Program-made: the position numbers and the translations under genes
The notes under the pieces: generated by a model
Database searches by the model: none
What the model saw: only the letters and a program-made list of their open reading frames with translations
What the model was told of the DNA's origin: nothing
NCBI RefSeq assembly: GCF_015207105.1
Contig: NZ_JADEXO010000032.1
Coordinates: forward strand, 1-52,921
Length of the DNA stretch: 52,921 bases
Reading direction: 5' to 3'
Origin: a cf. Phormidesmis sp. LEGE 11477
GTDB lineage: Bacteria > Cyanobacteriota > Cyanobacteriia > Phormidesmidales > Phormidesmidaceae
In this document: piece by piece, positions 46,130-52,921 of the stretch
Layout of the letters: every line of letters begins with the position of its first letter
How positions within the stretch are numbered: the stretch's first letter is position 1

Positions 46130-46166
46130 GCCTTTGGACTGAGCTTTTGGACTGAGCCTTTGGGTT
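46115..46166 (+). repeat. Four 13-bp tandem units over the MOSC gene stop
   Basis: Units of type GAGCYTTTGGACT lie at 46115-46127, 46128-46140, 46141-46153 and 46154-46166. Units 1 and 3 are identical, and 2 and 4 differ in a few bases. The MOSC stop codon (46127-46129) lies at the junction of the first two. The rest is non-coding. It probably arose by slippage. Confidence 0.85.
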
Positions 46167-46247
46167 GGGCATTGGGCCTGAGAGTTTAGACGAAGCTGAC
46201 AGATAAAGCGGGTTGGCGTGATAAAACCTTGAGTTACAACAACTCAC

Positions 46248-46261
46248 GTATCTTGGGCTAC
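46248..46261 (+). promoter_or_regulatory. NtcA-type box upstream of the symporter gene
   Basis: GTATCTTGGGCTAC is a perfect GTA-N8-TAC box in the 342-bp gene-free region before the symporter. Right after it lies a 7-bp inverted repeat (GTATCCC 46263-46269 with GGGATAC 46280-46286). A TACAAC -10-like sequence lies about 22 bp past the box. The site is 211 bp before the symporter ATG, which would mean a long leader. The rest of the region (46287-46471) is AT-rich with no gene. Confidence 0.55.
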
Positions 46262-46471
46262 AGTATCCCCAACTGTATAGGGATACAACCGTTAACATGA
46301 GCCCATAAAAAGCCCCAAAAGCTCTCTGAGGAGCTTCTAAAAAGAGCCAAAAAGTCTTATACACATAGGTTTTAGCCATTAAATAGTTGATATGAAAGTG
46401 AGTGCCGCAACGATAGCTCTGTTGTTGCAGTTCGGTTTTTATCGTTTACATAATTAGAAACAAGGACAGCT

Positions 46472-48031
46472 ATGAGACAGCTATTGTCTAGCTTCAAATA
46501 TAGGTTTTATTTTTTAGTTGCCGCTACGGTTTTAATACCTCAGGCAGTTTTTGCCCAAGACGGCGAGGGTACAACAGCATCAGTCGGTATTTTAGAATCT
46601 ATTTTTCAAGGAATAATTAACGTTCTTAATCTAGTATTTTACTTCAAGATTGGGGGCGAAAATGGCATACCGTTTATCGTTCTTTGGTTAGTCGCTGGGG
46701 CTGTCTTTTTTACGCTGCGGATGAAGTTTATCAACGTCCGAGCCTTTAAGCATGCGATTGATATCGTCCGGGGTAAGTACGACGATCCTGAGGATGAGGG
46801 TGACGTTTCTCACTTTCAGGCATTAGCAGCAGCGCTCTCAGGAACGGTGGGAATCGGAAATATTGCCGGGGTGGCGATCGCGATTCGGCTAGGCGGCCCT
46901 GGGGCTGCTTTCTGGATGACGGTGGCAGGCTTCCTTGGGATGTCGAGTAAGTTTGCAGAATGTACGCTCGGTCAAAAGTTTCGGACAATCAAGCCCGACG
47001 GTACGGTGGGCGGCGGGCCGATGTACTATCTTTCTCGGGGGCTTTCTTCTATTGGCATGAGGGGCTTTGGCAAAGGCTTAGGCGTTATCTATGCCGTGTT
47101 TTGCGCGATCGCCACGATGGGGGCGGGCAATATGTTTCAGGCTAACCAAGCCTACGCAGCTGTGTCGAACGTGATTCCGTTTTTCGAGAATGCAAGCTGG
47201 CTGTTTGGCTTGATCCTAGTGGCTATTGTTGGCCTAGTAATTCTGGGTGGAATTGAGAGAATCGGAGCGGTTGCCGGTTTTTTAGTGCCCTTTATGGCGG
47301 TAATCTATGCCTTGGCCTGTGTGTGGGTAATGCTAGTGAGGTTTACCGATATTCCAGCAGCGATTGGAACAATCGTTTCGACAGCTTTTGTGCCGCAGGC
47401 GGTCGCTGGTGGCTTATTAGGCGCGATTGTTATTGGATTTCAGCGAGCGGTTTTCTCTAATGAGGCCGGGATTGGCTCGGCTGCGATCGCCCATTCAGCC
47501 GCCCGTACGGACGAACCAGTGCGAGAAGGCATTGTGGCTTTGTTAGAACCCTTTATCGATACGATGTTCATCTGTAATATGACGGCTATTGTGATTGTCT
47601 TAACAGGCGTCTACGCAGATCCGGCCTCCGCCGACCTAGACGGGGCTAGACTATCAGCGGCTTCTTTTGCAACGGTTATTAGCTGGTTTCCCTATGTAAT
47701 TGCGATCGCTGGCTTCTTGTTTGCTATTTCCACCATGATTTCTTGGAGTTACTACGGGCAGATGGCTTGGTCCTACCTGTTTGGTGAGGCTTCGGTGAAT
47801 GTGTACAAGGCGCTATTTCTATTCTGCGGATTTGTCGGTTCAATCATCAATCTTCAGCTAGTTCTAGAATTTAGCGATATTCTTTTATTAGCGATGTCTA
47901 TCCCTAACCTGCTAGGTTGCTTCTTCCTTTCTGGCATAGTGGCTAAAGAGCTAGAGAGCTACATGAGCCGTCTGAACTCAGGTGAAATGTTGGAGTCTGT
48001 GCTAGAGGCCAAAGAGCGCGTTTTGAGGTAG
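46472..48031 (+). CDS. Sodium:alanine symporter family (AGCS) transporter
   Basis: The 519-residue protein has an N-terminal hydrophobic segment with a signal-like VFAQ end (residues 1-29), followed by about ten or eleven membrane helices. AGCS motifs are seen: FQALAAALSGTVGIGNIAGVA near residue 110, GGPGAAFWM, and NEAGIGSAAIAHSAA near residue 330. These use Na+ or H+ to import alanine, glycine or related amino acids. The C-terminus is a charged helix. It would supply amino acids to the nitrogen island. ATG 46472 follows AAGGACAG. Confidence 0.93.
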   Translation: MRQLLSSFKYRFYFLVAATVLIPQAVFAQDGEGTTASVGILESIFQGIINVLNLVFYFKIGGENGIPFIVLWLVAGAVFFTLRMKFINVRAFKHAIDIVRGKYDDPEDEGDVSHFQALAAALSGTVGIGNIAGVAIAIRLGGPGAAFWMTVAGFLGMSSKFAECTLGQKFRTIKPDGTVGGGPMYYLSRGLSSIGMRGFGKGLGVIYAVFCAIATMGAGNMFQANQAYAAVSNVIPFFENASWLFGLILVAIVGLVILGGIERIGAVAGFLVPFMAVIYALACVWVMLVRFTDIPAAIGTIVSTAFVPQAVAGGLLGAIVIGFQRAVFSNEAGIGSAAIAHSAARTDEPVREGIVALLEPFIDTMFICNMTAIVIVLTGVYADPASADLDGARLSAASFATVISWFPYVIAIAGFLFAISTMISWSYYGQMAWSYLFGEASVNVYKALFLFCGFVGSIINLQLVLEFSDILLLAMSIPNLLGCFFLSGIVAKELESYMSRLNSGEMLESVLEAKERVLR

Positions 48032-48114
48032 ATAGTGAGAGAGATAGGGTGTGAAATGAACAACGAATTCCGTTACAGCCTAGGTAAGCAAGACAACATA
48101 AGTGGGGATAAGTG

Positions 48115-48543
48115 ATGAACTGGCTCAAGAAAAAAAAAGTTCTGGTTCCCACTGATCTCTCTGAGTCATCTTATGAGGCGATTGCTGTTGCCAAAGCGTA
48201 CGTTGAAGATGCCTCAGGCTTACAAGTTATCCATAGTCTGTCGCCGCTGCATCCAGCCGATCCAGCGGCGATGTGGGATACGCTGACAGATGAAGAACGC
48301 AAGCAAAAGGTTCATAGTTTCATCAGCGAAAAGATGAACGATCTAGGCTATACCGGCGTTCATATTGAGGTCACGCTTGGCGATCCGGCCACTCAGATTA
48401 TCGAATTCGCTGAAAAGACAGGAGCAGAGATGATCGTAATGCCTTCTCAGGATCATAAAAGTCTCAGCCGTTTTCTGATTGGTTCGGTAGCTGAGCGGGT
48501 GATTCGCTCAGCTCACTGTCCTGTTTTAGTGCTCAAATCTTAG
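48115..48543 (+). CDS. Universal stress protein (UspA family)
   Basis: The 142-residue protein starts at ATG 48115 (a GTG just before gives one more residue) behind GGGGATA. It has a UspA fold: KVLVPTDLSESSYEAI at the start and MIVMPSQDHKSLSRFLIGSVAERVIRSAHCPVLVL at the end. The ATP-loop Gly residues are only partly kept. It follows the symporter by 83 bp and may be co-transcribed. Small UspA proteins sometimes control transporters by binding, but this is only a possibility. Confidence 0.9.
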   Translation: MNWLKKKKVLVPTDLSESSYEAIAVAKAYVEDASGLQVIHSLSPLHPADPAAMWDTLTDEERKQKVHSFISEKMNDLGYTGVHIEVTLGDPATQIIEFAEKTGAEMIVMPSQDHKSLSRFLIGSVAERVIRSAHCPVLVLKS

Positions 48544-48595
48544 GCGTAGGAGCATACGCTTGAATAACGCGCCGCTATGGTTGGGTTCGCTGCAC

Positions 48596-48631
48596 TGGGA
48601 TGCTAAGAACTATATGAATTGCTTGATCTAA
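48596..48631 (+). pseudogene. Remnant of a glutamine synthetase-like C-terminus
   Basis: The frame WDAKNYMNCLI-stop at 48596-48631 matches the last residues of the GS-like protein (WDAENYMHCLP, then stop at 45264): 8 of 11 residues agree and the stop falls in the same place. The frame extends upstream without a GS-like sequence. It is thus a fragment left from a second copy of the GS-like gene, or from a rearrangement. No intact second gene is present nearby. Confidence 0.6.
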
Positions 48632-48679
48632 GCAAATAGTCTTTGTAACATCTGAGAAATGTTAACGGAGCGCACTGCT

Positions 48680-48865
48680 ATGAAGAAGCTACTGTCTGCT
48701 TTTCTATCATCTGTTGGCGAGATCGCAGCCTGGCTAGAAACCGATCCGGCGATCCTTTCAATCATGCCCTGCGAGATGGCTAGCTTTGATACCACAGCCG
48801 TTGAAATCAGCGCTTTTGAGAGCAATAGCTTGGGTCAGCAGTCCGACTATGACGCCCGATCATAA
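48680..48865 (+). CDS. Small hypothetical protein
   Basis: The 61-residue frame (ATG 48680; an ATG at 48659 is possible) has an N-terminal helix (MKKLLSAFLSSVGEIAAWLE) and an acidic, Ser-rich C-terminus. The leader ACGGAGCGCACTGCT before its ATG closely resembles ACGGAGAGCCCCGCT before the GS-like start. That points to duplicated sequence. I do not recognise a family, and coding is only moderately supported. Confidence 0.35.
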   Translation: MKKLLSAFLSSVGEIAAWLETDPAILSIMPCEMASFDTTAVEISAFESNSLGQQSDYDARS

Positions 48866-48875
48866 CGGCTGATGT

Positions 48876-49778
48876 CTAGGCAAATGACTTGTGCCAATGC
48901 CTGGCAATATCTACGCGCCGACAGATCCAAACCCTCTCGTGGTTTTGCACATAGTCTAAGAATTTTGCTAAGGCAGCCGTTCTTCCAGGTCTGCCAGAGA
49001 GCCGACAGTGAAGCCCGACGCTCATCATCTTAGGAGACTGCTGACCTTCTGCGTAAAGGACATCAAACGCATCTCGTAAGTAGGCGAAGAACTGATCGCC
49101 TGAGTTAAATCCTTGGGCAGTGGCAAAGCGCATATCGTTGTTGTCTAGCGTATAGGGAATGACCAGATGCGGCTGGCCGTAGTCATGATTCCAATACGGC
49201 AAATCATCTGCATAGCTATCAGCATCATAGAGAAAGCCGCCTGCTTCGACGACTAATCGCCGGGTGTTGGGACTGTTGCGGCCCTGGTAGAAGCCTAAGG
49301 GTCTGCTGCCAATGATCTGGGTGTGGATGTCGATAGCTTTTTGAATGTGCGATCGCTCCACGTCTTCTCCCACATACTGATAATCAATCCATCGGTAGCC
49401 GTGACTAGCCACCTCCCAGCCCGCTTCCACCATCGCCTTGCCCGCGTCCGGGTTTCTCTCTAGCGCCATCGCCACCGCATAGACCGTCAGCGGCAAATTT
49501 CGCTCCGTAAACAAACGATGCAGCCGCCAGAACCCGGCCCGACTACCGTACTCGTACATCGACTCCATATTGAGATGACGCACGCCTAGCAGCGGTGAGG
49601 CTCCAATAATCTCAGAGAGAAAAGACTCCGAAGCCGCATCGCCGTGTAAAACACAATTTTCGCCGCCCTCCTCGTAGTTAATCACAAACTGAAGCGCTAG
49701 CTGAGCTTGGTTTGGCCATTGTGGATTCGGCGGGCGCTGCCCGTAGCCGACTAGATCTCGGGGATAGTTTGCAGTCAT
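48876..49778 (-). CDS. PuuE-like allantoinase (polysaccharide-deacetylase fold)
   Basis: The 300-residue protein from ATG 49778 (behind AAAGGAAC; an ATG ten codons upstream is possible) begins MTANYPRDLVGYGQRPP, the opening typical of PuuE-type allantoinases. The polysaccharide-deacetylase NodB fold is seen with QFVINYEEGGENC, SHGYRWIDYQ near residue 126 and HCRLSGRPGR near residue 253. The family opens allantoin to allantoate in purine breakdown, but some members act on other amides. This would release nitrogen, in keeping with the island. Confidence 0.88.
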   Translation of the reverse strand: MTANYPRDLVGYGQRPPNPQWPNQAQLALQFVINYEEGGENCVLHGDAASESFLSEIIGASPLLGVRHLNMESMYEYGSRAGFWRLHRLFTERNLPLTVYAVAMALERNPDAGKAMVEAGWEVASHGYRWIDYQYVGEDVERSHIQKAIDIHTQIIGSRPLGFYQGRNSPNTRRLVVEAGGFLYDADSYADDLPYWNHDYGQPHLVIPYTLDNNDMRFATAQGFNSGDQFFAYLRDAFDVLYAEGQQSPKMMSVGLHCRLSGRPGRTAALAKFLDYVQNHERVWICRRVDIARHWHKSFA

Positions 49779-49870
49779 AGAATCCGTTCCTTTATGCTCT
49801 AAGGCCATTAACCAGCATATTATCTAAAAGAGTACTTTAAAGTTGTTCTAAATTCTCAGGTTGCTAACCA

Positions 49871-50776
49871 ATGGTGTCATCTCAGAGCAACGAACAAAAC
49901 ATCGGGAGTGCGTATACTATCCGAACGATGACTTGTGATCAGTTGGCGATCGCGATTAAGTGGGCCGCTGCTGAAGGCTGGAACCCAGGACTACACGATG
50001 CGAAATGCTTCTACGCGGCTGACCCCGACGGCTTTTTGATGGGATTTCTAGATGGTGAAGCGATCGCCAGTATTTCAGCAGTGCGATATGGCAAGACGTT
50101 CGGCTTTTTAGGCTTCTACATCGTTAGGCCAGAATGGAGAGGACACGGCTACGGCATTCAAATATGGCAGGCCGGCCTCAACTACCTTCAGGGGCGAAAT
50201 ATTGGTTTAGACGGTGTGGTTGAGCAGCAAGCCAACTACGTCAAATCCGACTTTCAGCTAGCCCATAGAAACATCAGATACGAAGGTACTGGAGGGCTAG
50301 GTGAAAACCCGCCTCAGATCGAAAAGATGTTAGGCGACGACATTAGCCTTGTTTCTTTGTCGTCAGTCTCAAGAGAAACTATCATCAGCTACGATAAGCG
50401 TATTTTTCTCGATAACCGATCTGCTTTTCTTCACTGCTGGCTAAGTTCGCCTCGTCATGTTGCTATTGGCTTGATGAACAATAACAATCTCGTTGGCTAT
50501 GGGGTACTTCGCCCTTGCCAGCTAGGATACAAAATCGGGCCGCTCTTTGCAGATACTCCTGAATTCGCAGAGGCGATTTTTCTCGCACTCAAATCTCATG
50601 TTCAACCCAGCGTTCCATTTTACCTAGATGTTCCTAGCGTGAATACGGCGGCTGTTGATTTAGCCAAAAAGTATCGTATGACTAGCGTATTCGAGACCGC
50701 TAGAATGTATACTCAACAGCCGCCAGCGCTACCCTTGAACAAAATATTCGGCATTACAACGTTTGAGCTCGGCTAG
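49871..50776 (+). CDS. Two-domain GNAT N-acetyltransferase
   Basis: The 301-residue protein has a GNAT domain at about residues 15-145 (IVRPEWRGHGYGIQIW is the acetyl-CoA loop, R/Q-x-x-G-x-G type). A second acetyltransferase-like domain follows at about 165-295 (Acetyltransf_18 type). The motif DGVVEQQANYVKSDFQLAHRN joins them. It would acetylate an amine or amino compound; the substrate is unknown. It is divergent from the allantoinase-like gene with a 92-bp shared promoter region. Confidence 0.87.
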   Translation: MVSSQSNEQNIGSAYTIRTMTCDQLAIAIKWAAAEGWNPGLHDAKCFYAADPDGFLMGFLDGEAIASISAVRYGKTFGFLGFYIVRPEWRGHGYGIQIWQAGLNYLQGRNIGLDGVVEQQANYVKSDFQLAHRNIRYEGTGGLGENPPQIEKMLGDDISLVSLSSVSRETIISYDKRIFLDNRSAFLHCWLSSPRHVAIGLMNNNNLVGYGVLRPCQLGYKIGPLFADTPEFAEAIFLALKSHVQPSVPFYLDVPSVNTAAVDLAKKYRMTSVFETARMYTQQPPALPLNKIFGITTFELG

Positions 50777-50823
50777 GCCATTGATTCATAGTCATAATTC
50801 AAGCGTTCTCTTACGGAATTTAG

Positions 50824-51372
50824 CTAGACACAGATAACTGAATAAACCTCATATATTCTATAGGGACCTGGTTCGCAATTCTCTAATACTCCAGACTCGA
50901 CTACATTTTTTGCTTCCTTATACGAGGAAAGTAAACAATGGCTGTTGGTTGGAATACTCTCAGCGAGGTGATTACATGAAAGCGGTGAACATTCACAAAC
51001 CGTATGAGCACAGAATGATACGATATCAAAGCCTTCCAGTTTCGATTTCTCAGGGATCTTGACATTAGTCTCAAAAGATTTTTCGCCCTGGTACTGGCCC
51101 CATTGACGTGTATCTTCATCCCACTCCATCTCGCTAGACATGTAGAAGAACAGCTTCATCTTCTCTAGCGATATATTCTTTTGCTCAGCTATCGACTGCA
51201 TGATAGCTGGATGATTGAATAGCCAGTAACCATTATGTTTCCATTCATTGATCCAGTCGCAAAAGTCTTCTGAGATGCATCCACTTACAGAATATAGATC
51301 TTTGACACTGCCTGCTTTTAGCCAGCTCGGCTTTTCACAGACTTGTTTGAACATATACCCAACTGGAATCAT
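50824..51372 (-). CDS. Hypothetical cysteine-rich protein
   Basis: The 182-residue protein (ATG 51372) is not recognised. It has a Trp/Tyr-rich N-terminal half (DFCDWINEWKHNGYWLF, EWDEDTRQWGQY) and a Cys-rich middle (CAHTVCECSPLSCNH, then a Cys further on) that could bind metal. It has no signal peptide or membrane segment. The region is more AT-rich than its neighbours. It lies between the GNAT gene and the monooxygenase gene, with its own strand direction like the latter. Confidence 0.6.
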   Translation of the reverse strand: MIPVGYMFKQVCEKPSWLKAGSVKDLYSVSGCISEDFCDWINEWKHNGYWLFNHPAIMQSIAEQKNISLEKMKLFFYMSSEMEWDEDTRQWGQYQGEKSFETNVKIPEKSKLEGFDIVSFCAHTVCECSPLSCNHLAESIPTNSHCLLSSYKEAKNVVESGVLENCEPGPYRIYEVYSVICV

Positions 51373-51517
51373 AGTGTTTGTCTAGGTTTTATTAGACCGA
51401 GCCGAGCTGCGTACTCTGTGGCCCTGTACTCTGTGGCTCTACCCTCTTGTCAAAGACTTCATGCCTATCGTCAGCAGATCCAAGAGCAAAGATCGGGCAA
51501 GCAAAAATCGGTAAAGA

Positions 51518-52873
51518 CTAGCTCTGCAGCGCCCGCTTTGCTAAAAAATCTGCCATTGAATCATCCATCGCCTCAATCCACGGCGTGTGATGAACGGGCG
51601 CTTTGGTACCCGTACAGGGAGAAGTAAACGCCTTGTCGCGATAGCCTAGAATGCTGTGCTCTTTGTCGTGTTCCCATTCCTTGAATAGCGATACTGTCAT
51701 CTCCCAATCGCAAGACGCATAATCTACCGCTTTAGCCAGCTCAATAATGTAATCCTTCTGATAGTCAATTTGTTCAAAGGCGTCGTTTAGCGCCTCTTCT
51801 CGCCCTTGCCAGAGCGCAATATCCTCAGCCATCGCTGCGGCATCGGGTAGAACAATGCGACCTAGAACCACATCGCGGGCATACCAAGCTTGCACATCAA
51901 ACATACTGAAAGTGTAAAACTGATCTTGCATGCCAAGATACATCAGCTTTGGGTTTGGCTCCCAGAAAATTCCTTTATAAAGAGAGCCGGGATAGAGACG
52001 ATTCTGGGTCTTTAGACGCAGGTTGTCGGCTAGGAAGGGAAAGTGATGCTGATAGCCTACGCATAGAACAATTGCATCTGCGGCCTGAGTGCTGCCGTCC
52101 TTGAAGTGAGCTGTTCTACCTTCTATATGTGTGAGAAGAGGAACTTCCCTGATGCCCTCTGGCCAGTCAAAGCCCATGGGTGCTGTGCGGTAGCTGATTG
52201 TGACTGAGCGCGCCCCGTATTTATAGCTTTGCAGCGCAATATCTTCCGCAGAGTAGCTGCTGCCGACTACAAGCACATCCTTTCCGGTAAACTCGCGGGC
52301 CTCACGAAAGTCGTGGCTGTGAAGCACCCGGCCTGGAAAGCGATCAAGCCCCTCAAAAAATGGCACCCTCGGTACGGAGAAATGCCCTGTACAGACAATG
52401 ACATGGTCAAAGTCTTCTACCAGTTCGCAGTCAGCTACTAGGTCATGAGCACGAATGCGAAACGTATCTGTTGATTCAATGTATTCTATATAGCGAACCG
52501 ATGTGCTGAAGTGAATATAACTTTCCAAGTTTTCCTTCTTGGCGCGGCCAGTGATGTAGTCGTAGAGCACTTCTCTGGGCGGAAATGATGGAATAGGCTG
52601 GCCAAAGTGCTCATCAAAGGTGTAGTCGGCAAACTCCAGACATTCTTTCGGGCCGTTAGACCAGAGGTAGCGGTACATGCTGCCATGGACAGGCTCACCG
52701 TGCGGATCAAGTCCTGTGCGCCAGGTAAAGTTCCACAGACCGCCCCACCCGGCCTGCTTCTCAAAACAGACAATTTCAGGAATGTCAGCTCCTTTTAGAC
52801 GCGCTTGCTCAAAGGCATGAAGTTGAGAAAGTCCGCAGGGACCCGCACCAATGATTGCAACACGCTCAGCCAT
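51518..52873 (-). CDS. Trimethylamine monooxygenase-like flavin-containing monooxygenase
   Basis: The 451-residue protein is a class B flavin monooxygenase: FAD motif GAGPCG at residues 9-14, the FMO motif FPGRVLHSHDF at 179-189 (FxGxxxHxxxF), and NADPH motif GSSYSA at 204-209. Blocks such as TGLDPHGEPVHGSMYRYLWSNG (around 53-74), KECLEFADYTFDEHFG and the C-terminal APVHHTPWIEAMDDSM match bacterial Tmm as I remember it. Tmm oxidises trimethylamine to its N-oxide. Substrate range here is not tested and a related amine is possible. ATG 52873 follows AGAGGAA. It is the first gene read leftwards from the right edge. Confidence 0.88.
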   Translation of the reverse strand: MAERVAIIGAGPCGLSQLHAFEQARLKGADIPEIVCFEKQAGWGGLWNFTWRTGLDPHGEPVHGSMYRYLWSNGPKECLEFADYTFDEHFGQPIPSFPPREVLYDYITGRAKKENLESYIHFSTSVRYIEYIESTDTFRIRAHDLVADCELVEDFDHVIVCTGHFSVPRVPFFEGLDRFPGRVLHSHDFREAREFTGKDVLVVGSSYSAEDIALQSYKYGARSVTISYRTAPMGFDWPEGIREVPLLTHIEGRTAHFKDGSTQAADAIVLCVGYQHHFPFLADNLRLKTQNRLYPGSLYKGIFWEPNPKLMYLGMQDQFYTFSMFDVQAWYARDVVLGRIVLPDAAAMAEDIALWQGREEALNDAFEQIDYQKDYIIELAKAVDYASCDWEMTVSLFKEWEHDKEHSILGYRDKAFTSPCTGTKAPVHHTPWIEAMDDSMADFLAKRALQS

Positions 52874-52921
52874 TTTAAGTTTATTCCTCTAGAAAAATTG
52901 TTAGGGAAAATTGTCTAGACC

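Noticed and set aside
46263-46286. GTATCCC/GGGATAC inverted repeat taken as a terminator
   Set aside because: The stem is only 7 bp with a 10-base loop and no T-run follows.
52229-52798. Plus-strand open frames near the right end
   Set aside because: They are antisense to the monooxygenase gene, which keeps FAD, NADPH and FMO motifs.
1-52921. tRNA or rRNA genes
   Set aside because: I looked for T-loop and acceptor-like patterns in the gene-free regions by eye and saw none; a covariance search would be decisive.

Overview
The window is cyanobacterial chromosome. This rests on photosystem I genes, a chlorophyll f synthase, phytochrome signalling, many copies of the HIP1 palindrome GCGATCGC, and cyanobacterial families such as DUF3038. 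The gene content points to a strain capable of far-red light photoacclimation (FaRLiP); a Leptolyngbya-like or Synechococcus PCC 7335-like organism fits, but the sequence does not fix the genus. No rRNA, tRNA, CRISPR array or complete insertion sequence was seen.

Region 1 (1-17.8 kb) is ordinary chromosome. It holds a metallophosphoesterase cut by the left edge, argB, aroK, a DUF3038 protein, two exported PPC-domain proteins, a Nif3-like protein, an RsbU/RsbW-type partner-switch pair, a glycine-zipper protein, a rhomboid protease, a lumenal or periplasmic pentapeptide-repeat protein, a CYP110-like P450, a YgfZ-like protein, a DUF4160/DUF2442 pair, an NfeD-like domain protein, a DM13 protein, aroE, a small exported protein and a DHFR-like reductase.

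Region 2 (17.9-31.8 kb) is a FaRLiP cluster read entirely on the minus strand. The order of transcription is chlF, psaA2, psaB2, psaL2, psaI2, psaF2, psaJ2, then rfpB, rfpA, rfpC. The phytochrome kinase RfpA would sense far-red light and signal through RfpC and the DNA-binding regulator RfpB. This switches on a far-red photosystem I and the enzyme that makes Chl f. Hairpins divide the cluster into chlF-psaA-psaB, psaL-I-F-J and rfpBAC units. A perfect tandem 11-bp repeat over the -35 position of the chlF promoter is a candidate RfpB operator. The far-red PSII and allophycocyanin genes usual in such clusters are absent from the window. An intrinsic terminator separates chlF from a heme-oxygenase-like diiron protein (31977-32825).

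Region 3 (33.3-37.4 kb) holds a YqhA-family membrane protein, a secreted collagen-like Gly-Xaa-Yaa protein, a D-lactate dehydrogenase and a MITE-like element with TA target duplication.

Region 4 (37.4-52.9 kb) looks like an organic-nitrogen or amine-use island. It holds an ammonium transporter, a copper amine oxidase, a PhyH dioxygenase, a periplasmic-binding-like protein with no signal peptide, a divergent glutamine synthetase, an mARC/YcbX-like MOSC protein, an alanine-type Na+ symporter, a universal stress protein, a PuuE-like allantoinase, a GNAT acetyltransferase, an unknown protein and a trimethylamine-monooxygenase-like FMO. Perfect GTA-N8-TAC (NtcA-type) boxes precede amt, the binding-protein/GS pair and the symporter. 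The combination suggests a nitrogen-controlled pathway of amine oxidation, N-oxygenation and glutamylation, and it is the best candidate here for something undescribed.
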